From the NCBI RefSeq assembly GCF_024171945.1, contig NZ_JAMTCR010000002.1:2232001-2296000 (forward strand): a stretch of 64,000 nt of DNA. The letters run 5' to 3'. Numbering within the stretch: position 1 is the first letter of the stretch; each line of letters begins with the position of its first letter. Shown here piece by piece: positions 9,279 through 19,051 of this stretch. Under the pieces are notes generated by a model that was not told where the DNA came from, made no database searches, and saw nothing but the letters and a program-made list of their open reading frames with translations. Source of the stretch: Actinokineospora globicatena. GTDB taxonomy: Bacteria; Actinomycetota; Actinomycetes; Mycobacteriales; Pseudonocardiaceae. Both the position numbers and the translations under genes were made by a program.

Positions 9279-10469
9279 ATGCGCGTGTTGCACCTGAACA
9301 ACTCCGGGTTCGGCCACGTCATCCCGTCGCTGGGGGTGGTCGAGGAGTTGGTCCGCCGTGGTCATGAAGTCACCTATGTGACAGCGGCAGGCCCAGTGGC
9401 GAAGGTAGAGGCAACCGGCGCGACCGTGCTGCCCTACGAGTCACGCCTGCCGGGCATAGACCTCTCGGAGTACAACACCGCCGACGAGACGGCAGCGCTC
9501 ACTGGGATCTACCTGACCGAGAGCGAGGAGATCCTTAAGGCGGTCGACAAGCACTACGAGGGCGTGCCGGACGTCATCTGCTATGACCTCACCGTCTACC
9601 ACGCCGCCCGGGTGCTCGGTCGCCAGTGGGATGTGCCGCTCGCCCAGTGCCTGCCGGTGTTCGCGTCCAACGACCACTTCTCCCTGCTGGAGAAGATGGT
9701 CGAGAAGATGGGCCGCGCGGACCTGTCCCACCCCGAGCTGCGGGCGTTCTTCCGCAGGCTCACCGGCTTGCTGGCCGACCGGGGCCAGGGCGACACCGAC
9801 CTGGAGGACTTCATCGGGCGCACCGAGGACCTCAACCTCGTGTACTTCCCGCGCGCCTTCCAGTTCGCTGGGGACACCTTCGACGACCGGTTCGTGTTCG
9901 TCGGCCCCGGCCTGGCCGCCGACCCGACCGCGTGGACACCGCCGGACGACGGCAAACCCCTGCTGTTCGTCTCGCTCGGCACCTGCGTGAACCGCCGCGC
10001 GGGCTTCTTCCGGGCCTGCGTCGACGCCTTCCGCGACCAGCCGTGGCACGTCGTCATGGCCGTGCACGAGGGCGTCGACCGCGCCGAGCTGGGGCCGATC
10101 CCGTCCAATGTGGAGGTGCACGGCTGGCTGCCGAACCTGGACGTGCTCGCCCACACGACCGTGTTCTTGTCCCACGCGGGCCTAGGCAGCGTCATGGGTG
10201 CCCTCTCTCGTGAAGTCCCCTTGGTGGTGGTGCCTTCATCGCCAGAGGACTGGGTCAACGCGCGGCGAGTAGCGGAACTGGGACTCGGCAAGGTAATCCG
10301 CGACGAGTTGCCGCCACCGGCTCGCCTGCGTTCCGCGGTGCTAGAGGTCAACAGGGACAAACGGACCCGCGAGCGTGTCGCCCGGATGCGTGCCGACATC
10401 GAGGCATCTGGCGGTGGCGCTGCCGGTGCGGACGCCCTTGAGACACACGCTGCCAAGAGGGGCTTATAG
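9279..10469 (+). CDS. Macrolide-type glycosyltransferase (GT1, MGT/OleD-like)
   Basis: This 396-residue GT-B enzyme has an N-terminal acceptor domain beginning MRVLHLNNSGFGH and a C-terminal nucleotide-sugar domain with FVSLGT near residue 230 and LSHAGLGSVMGAL near residue 298. It resembles the compact OleD/OleI/Mgt group, some of which inactivate macrolides by glucosylation for self-resistance; others attach cluster sugars. It differs clearly from the next glycosyltransferase, so the two probably do different jobs. The next-to-last codon is TTA (10464-10466), so a bldA-type leucyl-tRNA would be needed. The ATG lies two bases after the preceding stop. Confidence 0.85.
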   Translation: MRVLHLNNSGFGHVIPSLGVVEELVRRGHEVTYVTAAGPVAKVEATGATVLPYESRLPGIDLSEYNTADETAALTGIYLTESEEILKAVDKHYEGVPDVICYDLTVYHAARVLGRQWDVPLAQCLPVFASNDHFSLLEKMVEKMGRADLSHPELRAFFRRLTGLLADRGQGDTDLEDFIGRTEDLNLVYFPRAFQFAGDTFDDRFVFVGPGLAADPTAWTPPDDGKPLLFVSLGTCVNRRAGFFRACVDAFRDQPWHVVMAVHEGVDRAELGPIPSNVEVHGWLPNLDVLAHTTVFLSHAGLGSVMGALSREVPLVVVPSSPEDWVNARRVAELGLGKVIRDELPPPARLRSAVLEVNRDKRTRERVARMRADIEASGGGAAGADALETHAAKRGL

Positions 10470-10532
10470 GGGTTGTTAGCCCTCTCAGACGGCCCTTAGC
10501 GTCCTGGGCAAATAGGACGATAGGGGCAAGAC

Positions 10533-11762
10533 GTGCGAATCCTGTTCGTGGCGCACTCCGAGAAAACCCACTACTTCAGCATGGTGCCGCTGGCCTCGGC
10601 GCTGCGCACCGCGGGCCACGAGGTGCGGGTCGCCACGCAGCCCGACATGGCCGCCGCGGTGGTCGAGTCCGGACTCGTCGCCGTGCCGCTGGGCGCCGAC
10701 CACAAGTGGAAGCAGGTCATGCAGGAGAAGGGCGACGACTCGTGGGCGGGCCGGGTCGTCGACGCGGTCACCAACGACGTCGACCACGACGCGCTGTTCA
10801 CCTTCTTCGACGAGACAACCCGGGACTACTTCCGCACGGTCAACAACGAGGAGTTCGTCGCCGACCTCGTCGCCCACGCGAAGTCCTGGCGGCCCGACCT
10901 CCTCGTGTGGGAGCAGTTCACCTGGGCGGGCGCGGTGGCGGCCGAGGCCATCGGCGTGCCGCACGCCCGCATGCTCTGGGGCGCCGACGTCGTCACCCGC
11001 AGCCGGCTGCGCTTCCTCGACGGCGTCGACCACCGGGGCGATCCGCTGGCGGACTGGCTGACCGAGCTGCTCGAGCGCCACGGTGGCCAGTTCAGCGAAC
11101 GCGTCGTCACCGGCCACTGGACGATCGACCCCGGCCCGCCCAGCCACCGCATCGACAACGGCCTGGACGTCCAGCCGGTGCGCTACATCCCCTACAACGG
11201 GCCCGCGTCGCTGCCCGCGTGGCTCGCCGAGCCGCCCACCAAGCCCCGGGTGGCGGTGACCGCGGGCGTGTCGGTCCGCGGGTACTTCGGCTTCGACATG
11301 TTCTCCCTCGGCGCGCTGCACGCCTTCGCCGACCTGGACATCGAGATCGTCGCGACCCTGCTGCCGATGCCCGGTGAGACTGTCGACGCCGCACCGCCCA
11401 ACGCCAAGGTGTTCGACTTCGTCCCCATGGCGGGCTTGCTGCCCACGTGTGCCGCTGTCGTGCACATCGGCGGCGCGGGCATCCAGTCCACCGCAGCCGT
11501 GCACGGTGTCCCGCAGCTCGTCTTACCCGGCTTCTGGGACACGGTCGTGCGCGCTACCAAGCTGGTCGAGTCTGGTGCGGGGCTGTCCATCCTGCCGCAC
11601 GAGGTGACGCTAGAGCGCGTGCGTGACGATCTAGTCCGACTCCTGGAAGACCCGTCCTTCGCCGAAGGCGCCAAGAGGCTGCGTGATGACGTGCTCTCCG
11701 CGCCCTCGCCCAACGCCGTAGTGGCCGAGCTGGAACGGCGGGTCGCCGATGTACGGGCGTGA
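10533..11762 (+). CDS. Deoxysugar glycosyltransferase (EryCIII/DesVII-like)
   Basis: This 409-residue GT-B protein has the activator-dependent antibiotic glycosyltransferase look: an N-terminal MRILFVAHSEKTHY, and a C-terminal stretch with HIGGAGIQSTA near residue 312 followed by HGVPQLVLPGFWD. Relatives attach desosamine-like or daunosamine-like sugars and usually need a P450-like helper such as EryCII or DesVIII. No helper lies next to it; the P450 at 16743 keeps its heme Cys and looks like a real enzyme. The GTG has TAGGGGCAAG upstream. A TTA codon lies at 11523-11525. The stop lies inside the following methyltransferase gene (14-base overlap). Confidence 0.87.
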   Translation: MRILFVAHSEKTHYFSMVPLASALRTAGHEVRVATQPDMAAAVVESGLVAVPLGADHKWKQVMQEKGDDSWAGRVVDAVTNDVDHDALFTFFDETTRDYFRTVNNEEFVADLVAHAKSWRPDLLVWEQFTWAGAVAAEAIGVPHARMLWGADVVTRSRLRFLDGVDHRGDPLADWLTELLERHGGQFSERVVTGHWTIDPGPPSHRIDNGLDVQPVRYIPYNGPASLPAWLAEPPTKPRVAVTAGVSVRGYFGFDMFSLGALHAFADLDIEIVATLLPMPGETVDAAPPNAKVFDFVPMAGLLPTCAAVVHIGGAGIQSTAAVHGVPQLVLPGFWDTVVRATKLVESGAGLSILPHEVTLERVRDDLVRLLEDPSFAEGAKRLRDDVLSAPSPNAVVAELERRVADVRA

Positions 11763-12462
11763 GTTCGCGGAGATCTACGACCTGCTGCACCACGGCCGGG
11801 GCAAGGACTACCACGCCGAGGCCGCGTTCGTCGCCGACCTGATCCGCGCCAGAGCACCGCACGCCAGGTCCCTTGTGGACATCGCGTGCGCCACCGGTGC
11901 CCACCTGGTCGCGTTCGCTGGCCTGTTCGACGAGGTCGCAGGCGTGGAGCTCTCCGAACCGATGGTCCAGGTCGCGCGCAAGAAGTTCGACGGCGAGGTC
12001 GTGCACCCCGGCGACATGCGGGACTTCGCCCTCGGGCGCCGCTTCGACGCCGTCACCTGCATGTTCGGTTCCATCGGGCACACCATGTCCGAGGCGGAAC
12101 TCGACGCCGCGCTGACCTGCTTCGCCAACCACCTCAACCCCGGCGGCGTGCTCGTCGTCGACCCGTGGTGGTTCGCCGAGACATTCACAGAGGGCTACAT
12201 CGCCGGTGACATTGTCGAGGTCGAGGGCCTGACAGTGGCAAGAGTCTCGCACGCGACAAGAGTGTCCGGTAAGTCGCGCATGGAGGTCCACTACACCGTC
12301 GCGCGGCCCGAGGGCATCACCCACTTCGCAGAGACCTACCTGGCGTCCCTCTACACCAGACAGCAGTACGAGGACGCGTTCGCGCGCGCGGGGTTCACGG
12401 CCGAGTACCTCCCCGGAGTCCAGAACGGTCGGGGTGCCTTCGTCGCGGCGCGGAAGTCCTAG
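11749..12462 (+). CDS. Aminosugar N,N-dimethyltransferase (DesVI/TylM1-like)
   Basis: This 237-residue class I SAM methyltransferase begins MYGREFAEIYDLLHHGRGKD, a start typical of the DesVI, EryCVI and TylM1 group, and has a SAM-binding VDIACATGAHL near residue 43 and a CMFGSIGHT stretch. These enzymes put two methyl groups on the C3 amino group of an NDP-amino sugar. The ATG lies within the end of the glycosyltransferase gene. With the dehydratase and aminotransferase downstream, the product should be a 3-dimethylamino-2,3,6-trideoxyhexose. Length and end points match the family. Confidence 0.9.
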   Translation: MYGREFAEIYDLLHHGRGKDYHAEAAFVADLIRARAPHARSLVDIACATGAHLVAFAGLFDEVAGVELSEPMVQVARKKFDGEVVHPGDMRDFALGRRFDAVTCMFGSIGHTMSEAELDAALTCFANHLNPGGVLVVDPWWFAETFTEGYIAGDIVEVEGLTVARVSHATRVSGKSRMEVHYTVARPEGITHFAETYLASLYTRQQYEDAFARAGFTAEYLPGVQNGRGAFVAARKS

Positions 12463-12552
12463 GGGTGGCAAGGGGTTGTCGCTGGTGAGCGGCGTTCATA
12501 GGTTCGCAGTGACGGGGCGATTCGCCGACACCGCAGGCGTTGGGACACCACC

Positions 12553-13980
12553 GTGACCGAACTCTCCGAGGCCATGCGGGTGGACTTCGCCGCCGGGGTC
12601 GCCAGGTCCGCGCTCGCGGGCCCCACCGGCGACTTCGCGGGCTGGCTCGCCGACTGCCGCGCCCGGTTCCACACCCGCGTCGAGCCGGTGCCGCTCGACC
12701 GGCTCGACGGCTGGTCGGTGCACCCCGAGACCGGCGACATCGGCCACCACAGCGGCAAGTTCTTCACCGTGCGCGGGCTCGACGTCGAGGTCGCGGGCGC
12801 CCCGGTGCCCCGCTGGAGCCAGCCGATCATCAGCCAGCCCGAGATCGGCATCCTCGGCATCCTGGTGCGCGAGTTCGACGGCGTGCCGCACCTGCTGATG
12901 CAGGCCAAGGTCGAGCCGGGCAACGTCAACGGCGTGCAGCTCTCGCCGACCGTGCAGGCGACCCGCAGCAACTACACCAGCGTGCACGGCGGCAAGGCGG
13001 TGCCGTACCTGGACTACTTCCGCGACACCGGCAGGCACACCGTGCTCGCCGACGTCCGCCAGTCCGAGCAGGGCGCCTGGTTCCACCGCAAGCGCAACCG
13101 CAACATGGTGGTCCTCGTCGACGAGCCGGTCGAGGTGCTCGACGGGTTCTGCTGGCTGACCCTCGCCCAGGTCCACCAGCTGCTGCGGCTCGACGACCTG
13201 GTCAACATGGACACCCGCACCGTGCTGTGCTGCCTGCCGTTCTCCGGCGCGGGCCTGGCCGAGCGCTACCCCGGCGTCGACGGGTTCCGCGCCGACCTGG
13301 TGCACGCGCTCGACGAAGGCGCCGCGACCGCGCACACGATGGGCGAGGTGCTGAGCTGGATCACCGAGGCGCGCACCCGCCACGACGTGCGGGTCCGCGA
13401 GATCCCGCTCAACGAGGTCACCGACTGGCGGTGGACCGACGGGCGGATCAGCCACGACACCGGCCTGTTCTTCGACGTCGTGGGGGTCGGGGTGACGGCG
13501 GCGGGGCGCGAGGTCGGCCGCTGGCACCAGCCGATGCTGCGACCGCGCGGGCAGGGGCTCGCCGCGTTCCTGGTGCGCCAGGTCGACGGGGTCCCGCACG
13601 TCCTCATGCACGCCAGGGTCGAACCCGGCTACTTCGACGTCGTCGAGCTGGCCCCGACCGTGCAGTGCACCCCCGACACCTACGACAAGCTGCCCGCCGA
13701 GGCCAGGCCCGAGTTCCTGGACGAGGTGCTGGCCGCCGACCCGAGCCGGATCCTGTTCGACGCCGTGCACTCCGAGGAGGGCGGCCGGTTCATGCACGCG
13801 CGCACCCGGTACGTGGTCCTGTCCTCGGACGCCGACGTGGCCGCCGACCACCCCGACTACCGCTGGCTCGCCCCGCACCAGCTGGCGACCCTGCTGCGGC
13901 ACAGCCACTACCTCAACGTCCAGGCGCGCAGCGTGCTCGCCTGCCTGCACAGCCTGGTCACCCCGGAGGGAACGCCATGA
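12553..13980 (+). CDS. NDP-hexose 2,3-dehydratase
   Basis: This 475-residue protein shows the internal duplication of its family: one half has [23 protein letters not shown] and LSPTVQAT; the other has [24 protein letters not shown] and LAPTVQCT about 250 residues later. Relatives such as TylX3, OleV and DnmT remove the C2 hydroxyl to give an unstable 3,4-diketo-2,6-dideoxy sugar, the branch point to 2-deoxysugars. The GTG at 12553 fits the family N-terminus, and the stop overlaps the aminotransferase ATG (ATGA). This gene makes desosamine or mycaminose, which keep their C2 oxygen, unlikely. Confidence 0.92.
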   Translation: MTELSEAMRVDFAAGVARSALAGPTGDFAGWLADCRARFHTRVEPVPLDRLDGWSVHPETGDIGHHSGKFFTVRGLDVEVAGAPVPRWSQPIISQPEIGILGILVREFDGVPHLLMQAKVEPGNVNGVQLSPTVQATRSNYTSVHGGKAVPYLDYFRDTGRHTVLADVRQSEQGAWFHRKRNRNMVVLVDEPVEVLDGFCWLTLAQVHQLLRLDDLVNMDTRTVLCCLPFSGAGLAERYPGVDGFRADLVHALDEGAATAHTMGEVLSWITEARTRHDVRVREIPLNEVTDWRWTDGRISHDTGLFFDVVGVGVTAAGREVGRWHQPMLRPRGQGLAAFLVRQVDGVPHVLMHARVEPGYFDVVELAPTVQCTPDTYDKLPAEARPEFLDEVLAADPSRILFDAVHSEEGGRFMHARTRYVVLSSDADVAADHPDYRWLAPHQLATLLRHSHYLNVQARSVLACLHSLVTPEGTP

Positions 13981-15086
13981 CCACCCGCGTCTGGGACTAC
14001 CTGCCCGAGTACGAGAACGAGCGCGAGGACATCCTCGACGCGGTCGACACCGTGTTCCGGTCCGGCCAGCTCGTCTTCGGGCCGAGCGTGCGCGGGTTCG
14101 AGGAGGAGTTCGCGGCCTACCACGGCCTCGGGCACTCGGTCGGTGTCGACAACGGCACCAACGCCCTGGTCCTGGCCCTGCGCGCGCTCGGCGTCCGCCC
14201 GGGTGACGAGGTCATCACCGTGTCGAACACGGCGGCCCCCACGGTCATCGCCATCGACCAGGTCGGCGCCACCCCGGTGTTCGTCGACGTGCACGAGCGC
14301 AACTACCTGATGGACGTCAGCCAGGTCGAGGCCGCGATCACCCCGCGTACGACCTGCCTGCTGCCGGTTCACCTCTACGGCCAGTGCGTCGACTTGGCGC
14401 CTCTAGAGGCGTTGTCGGCCAAGCACGGGATCCCGATTCTGGAAGACTGCGCACAGTCGCACGGTGCCCGGCAGAACGGTCGCATCGCTGGCGCTACCGG
14501 CAAGGCAGCAGCGTTCTCGTTCTACCCCACCAAGGTTCTTGGCGCATACGGCGACGGTGGTGCTGTCGTCACCGATGACGCCGCCGTGGACGCCGAGCTG
14601 CGCAGGCTCCGGTACTACGGCATGGACAAGCAGTACTACGTGGTGCAGACCCCCGGCCACAACTCGCGCCTCGACGAGGTCCACGCCGAGATCCTGCGCC
14701 GCAAACTCCGCAGGCTCGACGGCTACCTAGAGGCCCGCCGCAAGGTCGCGGCCCGCTACGCGGAAGCCCTGTCCGACACGGATCTGATCCTGCCGTCGGT
14801 AGAGCCGGGCAACGACCACGTCTACTACGTCTACGTCGTTCGCCACCCCCGCCGGGACGCGATCCTGGAGGCCCTCCAGGCCTACGACATCTCCCTCAAC
14901 ATCAGCTACCGCTGGCCGGTCCACACCATGAGCGGCTTCGCCCACCTCGGCTACGCCCCCGGCTCCCTCCCGGTGACCGAACACCTGGCCGACGAGATCT
15001 TCTCGCTCCCCATGTACTCCTCCCTGTCCGAAGACCTCCAGGACAAGGTCATCTCCGCCCTCCGGGAGGTCCTGCGCACGGTGTGA
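13977..15086 (+). CDS. DegT/DnrJ/EryC1 sugar 3-aminotransferase
   Basis: This 369-residue PLP enzyme has the Schiff-base Lys in [15 protein letters not shown] near residue 184, the substrate-cofactor stretch EDCAQSHGA near 160, and GVDNGTNAL near 55. It matches NDP-3-keto-6-deoxyhexose aminotransferases such as DesV and DnmJ. After the 2,3-dehydratase it would place an amino group at C3, to be methylated by the 11749 product. It is the last gene of the rightward run and is followed after 5 bases by a perfect hairpin. Bases 14340-14580 use more A/T-ending codons than the rest. Confidence 0.9.
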   Translation: MTTRVWDYLPEYENEREDILDAVDTVFRSGQLVFGPSVRGFEEEFAAYHGLGHSVGVDNGTNALVLALRALGVRPGDEVITVSNTAAPTVIAIDQVGATPVFVDVHERNYLMDVSQVEAAITPRTTCLLPVHLYGQCVDLAPLEALSAKHGIPILEDCAQSHGARQNGRIAGATGKAAAFSFYPTKVLGAYGDGGAVVTDDAAVDAELRRLRYYGMDKQYYVVQTPGHNSRLDEVHAEILRRKLRRLDGYLEARRKVAARYAEALSDTDLILPSVEPGNDHVYYVYVVRHPRRDAILEALQAYDISLNISYRWPVHTMSGFAHLGYAPGSLPVTEHLADEIFSLPMYSSLSEDLQDKVISALREVLRTV

Positions 15087-15091
15087 CGCGA

Positions 15092-15122
15092 GTGCCCTGG
15101 TGGACCCGCTCCACCAGGGCAC
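15092..15122. terminator. Bidirectional hairpin terminator
   Basis: A perfect 13-base-pair stem (GTGCCCTGGTGGA with its complement) closes a 5-base loop between the convergent aminotransferase and Fn3-protein genes. No clear T-run follows on either strand, which is common in actinomycetes. Confidence 0.8.
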
Positions 15123-15129
15123 ACCCGTC

Positions 15130-16470
15130 TCAGGAGTACGGGGTGTAGATCAGGTTCGCGGTGTTGCCGGAGCCGGGCACCGTGTAGTTGATGAGATTGG
15201 TGAACTGCCCGCAGTTCGTGAACGGCGGGATCGTGAAGGTGGCGGCTAGAGTGCCACCATCGTTGGGGTTGAAGTTAGGGCCAGAGCTCAGCGGTAGGTC
15301 CACCTCCGTCGAGCAGTTCGGCAGATTGTGCACCTGCCCCTGGACCGTTATCCGCGACAGCGTCACCTTCTGCCGGGACGCCACGGTGTAGACCCCGCCC
15401 TGATACGTACCTGTTGCGGTAGCGATAGGCGAGAACTCCGCGTGCCCGGTGCCATAGCGGCCCAGGCGGATGTCCGTCGGGTTGAAGGCCAGGGATGACG
15501 CGTGCGTGCCAGTGGCCAAGTCCATGGTCCCCACGTGCTCGCCGCGCACCGCGGTCTTCGAGCCCTTGACGGTGAAGGTGCCGTTGGTGTCGAAGTAATG
15601 CGTGGTGTGCGTTCCCAGGGTTCGCAACAAGAGCGGATTGCTGCGGCGTTCGCCACCCAGCTCGATAGCCTTAACGCGTAGCCAGTACCCGGTGTCGGGC
15701 TTGAGTCCGGTTACCGTGCCGGTGAGCGTGTCGGCGCCCATGACCCGGGTCGCCACGACGTCGTCTAACAGGATCTCGTAGCCGTAGGGCGGACCCATCA
15801 ACCCGTAGCTCTTGTTCCAGGCCAAGGTGATGCTGTCTGTGGTCGTCCCGGTGACCCGGAAGTTGTTGGGGGCCGGGTGGAACTCGTAGATAGCGCTATC
15901 GGTGACGATCGACATCCAGCGCGCGGGCGGGGTGGAGCACAGGGCGGTGATGCCCTTGCGCGGCCACGGCGCGGTGTCTGCCCGACGGGTCTTGAGCGCC
16001 AGGTCGACCCCGGTGACGTCCACGAAGGTGTCGCCGCTCAGGTAACTGGCGTAGGCGCCCGCGTAGCCGACGACTTCGACCACCAGGTCTTGGCCCGCGA
16101 CGACCGGGGTTCGTGGGAAGTGCAGTGTGGTCGACGCCCGCCAGCTGAACTTGCCGGTGATCGCCAGCTGCAAGGTCACCTGACCTTCGACGGTAGCCAC
16201 ACCGAGCGCGGCGATGGTGTCGGCAGGCAGCGTGGCGGTGCCGGTGATCCGCCGGTGCTCGGGGACGGGGCCGAGGTGGGCGGGGTTCTCGATGTCAGCG
16301 CTAACGGCTACCCGCACCGAGGTGACTGTCGGGTCGGAGCACTGTGCTGTCGCGGTGACCGGCATGACCTGGCTGCCAACTGCCGCAGGCAGGCTAAGAG
16401 CAACAGGTGGGCTAAGAACGGTAATGGCTGCCGCGGTGAGGGTGGCCGCGGTAAGTCTTCTTTTTCGCAC
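15130..16470 (-). CDS. Secreted protein with a fibronectin type III domain
   Basis: The protein has 446 residues if the GTG at 16470 is used; a longer frame exists, but this start places a classic signal peptide first (VRKRRLTAATLTAAAITVL, then a polar cleavage region). Residues about 200-290 look like an Fn3 domain (NNFRVTGTTTDSITLAWN, then LKPDTGYWLRVKA). The flanking beta-rich segments are unassigned; the final 150 residues have spaced Cys (LPNCSTEV and FTNCGQF) that could pair outside the cell. No catalytic motif is seen. It is convergent with the sugar operon and divergent from the P450. A role in binding surface carbohydrate or protein is possible but not shown. Confidence 0.75.
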   Translation of the reverse strand: MRKRRLTAATLTAAAITVLSPPVALSLPAAVGSQVMPVTATAQCSDPTVTSVRVAVSADIENPAHLGPVPEHRRITGTATLPADTIAALGVATVEGQVTLQLAITGKFSWRASTTLHFPRTPVVAGQDLVVEVVGYAGAYASYLSGDTFVDVTGVDLALKTRRADTAPWPRKGITALCSTPPARWMSIVTDSAIYEFHPAPNNFRVTGTTTDSITLAWNKSYGLMGPPYGYEILLDDVVATRVMGADTLTGTVTGLKPDTGYWLRVKAIELGGERRSNPLLLRTLGTHTTHYFDTNGTFTVKGSKTAVRGEHVGTMDLATGTHASSLAFNPTDIRLGRYGTGHAEFSPIATATGTYQGGVYTVASRQKVTLSRITVQGQVHNLPNCSTEVDLPLSSGPNFNPNDGGTLAATFTIPPFTNCGQFTNLINYTVPGSGNTANLIYTPYS

Positions 16471-16742
16471 CGGAATTCCATTCTGTAGGGAATCGGGGCG
16501 CGCGAATTCTAGGGCCGCCACCCGCGGCACCCAATGGCGTTCGCCCGAAAGCAGGCCGGTCGTTCCGCCGTCGAGCGATTCGGTGACCGGGTGCCACGAC
16601 CGGCCAAAGCGGACTGAAGTTCGCCAAGCGGACACCGGTGTGAGTTGGGTCATGTCGGTGGCCGCCGGGCTGAGAGGTCGCTGAGACCGCCGCGGGCACC
16701 CCGGTAGGGTCGGGCCGGGCAAGCGTCCCGGGGGAGGTCGCC

Positions 16743-18023
16743 ATGGGTCTCATGCGGACGGTCAGCGGGACCGTCGCGTCCAGGCTGGCGCGCACCGCGC
16801 TGGCCCGGTTCGTGCTGCGCAAGGCGGGCACCAGGGCGTTGTCCCTGCTGCCCGAGGGCGCGCTCATCCCGCTGCGCCGCGACGGGCTCGAGCCGGTCGC
16901 CGAGCTGGACCGGATCCGCGAGCAGGCGCCGATCACCAAGCTGCCCATCCCGTTCGCGGTCAACATCTGGCTGGTCACCGGGCACGCGGAGAACAAGCGG
17001 GTACTCGCCGACACCACCTCGTTCAGCAACGACTACACCCACCTCGGCGAGCTCGTCGGCGCCCAGGACCAGAACCCCGGCGGCCTCGGGTTCGCCGACC
17101 CGCCCGACCACACCCGGCTGCGCAAGCTGCTCACGCCGGAGTTCACCATGCGCAGGCTGTCCCGGCTCGGACCGCGCATCGACGCGATCGTCGCGGGCTG
17201 CCTGGACCGGATGGCCACCTCACCCGATCCGGTCGACCTGGTCGAGCACTTCGCGCTGCCCATCCCGTCGCTGACCATCTGCGAACTGCTCGGCGTCCCC
17301 TACTCCGACCGCGACGAGTTCCAGCGGCTCGCGGTGGCCAGGTTCGACCTGTTCAGCGGCGCGGGCGCGTCCATCGGCGCCATCTCCGAGTCGCTGGTCT
17401 ACCTGGAGGGCGTGGTCAAGGCCCAGCGCGCCGACCCGGGCGACGGGCTGCTCGGCATGATCATCCGCGAGCACGGCGACCAGGTCGACGACAAGGAACT
17501 CGCGGGCCTTGCCGACGGCATCCTCACCGGCGGCTTCGAGACCACCGCCAGCATGCTCGCCCTCGGCGCCCTCATGCTGCTGCGCGACCCGGCCACCGGC
17601 ACGCTGATCCGCACCGACGACGCGGCCATCGGCCCGTTCGTCGAGGAACTGCTGCGCTACCTGACCGTCGTCCAGGTCGCTTTCCCCCGCTTCGCCCGCC
17701 GCGACCTGGAGATCTCCGGCGCGCACATCAGCGCGGGCGACGTGGTCGTCTGCTCGCTGAGCGCGGCCAACCGCGACGACGCGCTGGTCGGCGGCGAACC
17801 CGCGTTCGACCCGGCCCGGCTGCCCACCCAGCACATGGCGTTCGGCCACGGCGCGCACCGCTGCATCGGCGCGGAACTGGCCAGGATGGAACTGCGCGCC
17901 GCCTACCCGGCGCTGATCCGGCGGTTCCCGGACCTGCGGCTGGCGATACCGGAGTCGGAGCTGCGCTTCCGCAAGACGTCCATCGTCTACGGCGTCGAGG
18001 AAATCCCGGTCACCACGCGCTGA
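16743..18023 (+). CDS. Cytochrome P450
   Basis: This 426-residue soluble bacterial P450 has the heme-ligand motif FGHGAHRCIGAELA near residue 365, an ExxR-like EELLRY helix near 303, and GGFETTAS in the I helix, where AGxxT is usual. An N-terminal extension of about 30 residues (MGLMRTVSG onward) precedes the normal fold. The ATG has GGGGGAGGTC just upstream. Its place beside the polyketide/sugar run suggests late hydroxylation or epoxidation of the macrolide. It keeps its heme Cys, so it is probably not a heme-less glycosyltransferase helper. The 272-base gap to 16470 should hold the divergent promoters; no motif stands out. Confidence 0.88.
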   Translation: MGLMRTVSGTVASRLARTALARFVLRKAGTRALSLLPEGALIPLRRDGLEPVAELDRIREQAPITKLPIPFAVNIWLVTGHAENKRVLADTTSFSNDYTHLGELVGAQDQNPGGLGFADPPDHTRLRKLLTPEFTMRRLSRLGPRIDAIVAGCLDRMATSPDPVDLVEHFALPIPSLTICELLGVPYSDRDEFQRLAVARFDLFSGAGASIGAISESLVYLEGVVKAQRADPGDGLLGMIIREHGDQVDDKELAGLADGILTGGFETTASMLALGALMLLRDPATGTLIRTDDAAIGPFVEELLRYLTVVQVAFPRFARRDLEISGAHISAGDVVVCSLSAANRDDALVGGEPAFDPARLPTQHMAFGHGAHRCIGAELARMELRAAYPALIRRFPDLRLAIPESELRFRKTSIVYGVEEIPVTTR

Positions 18024-18229
18024 ACGCCGGGAATCACCGGATCGGGTGGTGCGGGGACGGGTAACCTGAGGTCAGGCGTCTTGGCGGTCCGTGGCTGGGG
18101 ACCCGGGGTGGCTGGGTACGCTGCGCCCCCGAGGGATCACGGCACCCGCTCGCGCCGTCCCCGTCGGGGCAGGCCCCCGACGCGCGAGGCGCCCGCGGTC
18201 CCGCCTGTCCCGACGAAGGAAGGTCCCCG

Positions 18230-18826
18230 ATGGTCCTCCGCCGCCTCGCCGCCACCCTGCTCCTGGCGGGCGCAGCTGTCCTGGGCGCCGCGCTGCCCGC
18301 CTCGGCGCACGCCGAACTGAAGTCGAGCGACCCGGCCAAGGGCGCCACCGTCGCCCAACTGCCCACCACGCTCACCCTGACCTTCACCGACACCGTCACC
18401 ACCGTGGTCGACTCGATCTCGGTCACCGGCCCCGACTCGGTCCGCTGGGTCGTCGGCACCCCCCAGGTCGCGGGCGCCGTGGTCACCGTCGCGGTCCAAC
18501 CCCAAGGCCCGGCAGGCCCCTACCAGATCGAATACCGCGTCAACTCCGACGACGGCCACATCGTCAGCGGCGCCATCGACTTCACCATGGCCATCGCCGC
18601 CCCCGCACCGACCACCACCACTGAGGAAGCGGCCCCAACCACCTCCCAGGAGGTGGCCACCGAGGCCCCAGCCACCACCACGCCCCCCGCGGCCCAACCC
18701 GCCGCCGCGGACTCCGGCCTCCCAAAGTGGATCTGGTTCGTCGTAGGCCTAGCCGCCCTAGCCGCCATCGTCGTAGCCCTCCTAGCCCGCTCCCGCCGCA
18801 GCGGCCCCCCAGGACCCACCAACTAA
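18230..18826 (+). CDS. CopC-domain secreted protein with C-terminal membrane anchor
   Basis: This 198-residue protein has a Sec signal peptide ending ASAHAEL. The new N-terminal His of HAELKSSDPAKG is the usual copper ligand start of CopC/YobA/PcoC domains, and DDGHIVSG near residue 108 is the second conserved stretch. A Thr/Pro/Ala-rich spacer (about 125-162) leads to one membrane helix (about 165-185) and a basic tail, so the copper-binding domain is held outside the membrane. No CopD partner is adjacent. GAAGGAAGGTCCCCG precedes the ATG. A TACGCT that could be a -10 box lies about 107 bases upstream. Confidence 0.88.
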   Translation: MVLRRLAATLLLAGAAVLGAALPASAHAELKSSDPAKGATVAQLPTTLTLTFTDTVTTVVDSISVTGPDSVRWVVGTPQVAGAVVTVAVQPQGPAGPYQIEYRVNSDDGHIVSGAIDFTMAIAAPAPTTTTEEAAPTTSQEVATEAPATTTPPAAQPAAADSGLPKWIWFVVGLAALAAIVVALLARSRRSGPPGPTN

Positions 18827-19051
18827 CACCCCCCTCCGGCGGGTCAGGCCCCCAGCCTGACCCGCCACCCCAATGCCTATCGAGGCCGCTGACGGCATGG
18901 GTAAAGGCCACCCAGAGCAGACAGTCCGGTGGCCAGGCTCCCCCAACTCAACGCCCTACCTCATTTGGCCCGTCGCAAACGACGTTGGCCCCAAGCACCC
19001 GCCAAACGACGTTGGCCCGCCACCGCTCCACGAAGGCGCTGGTGCCAACTG

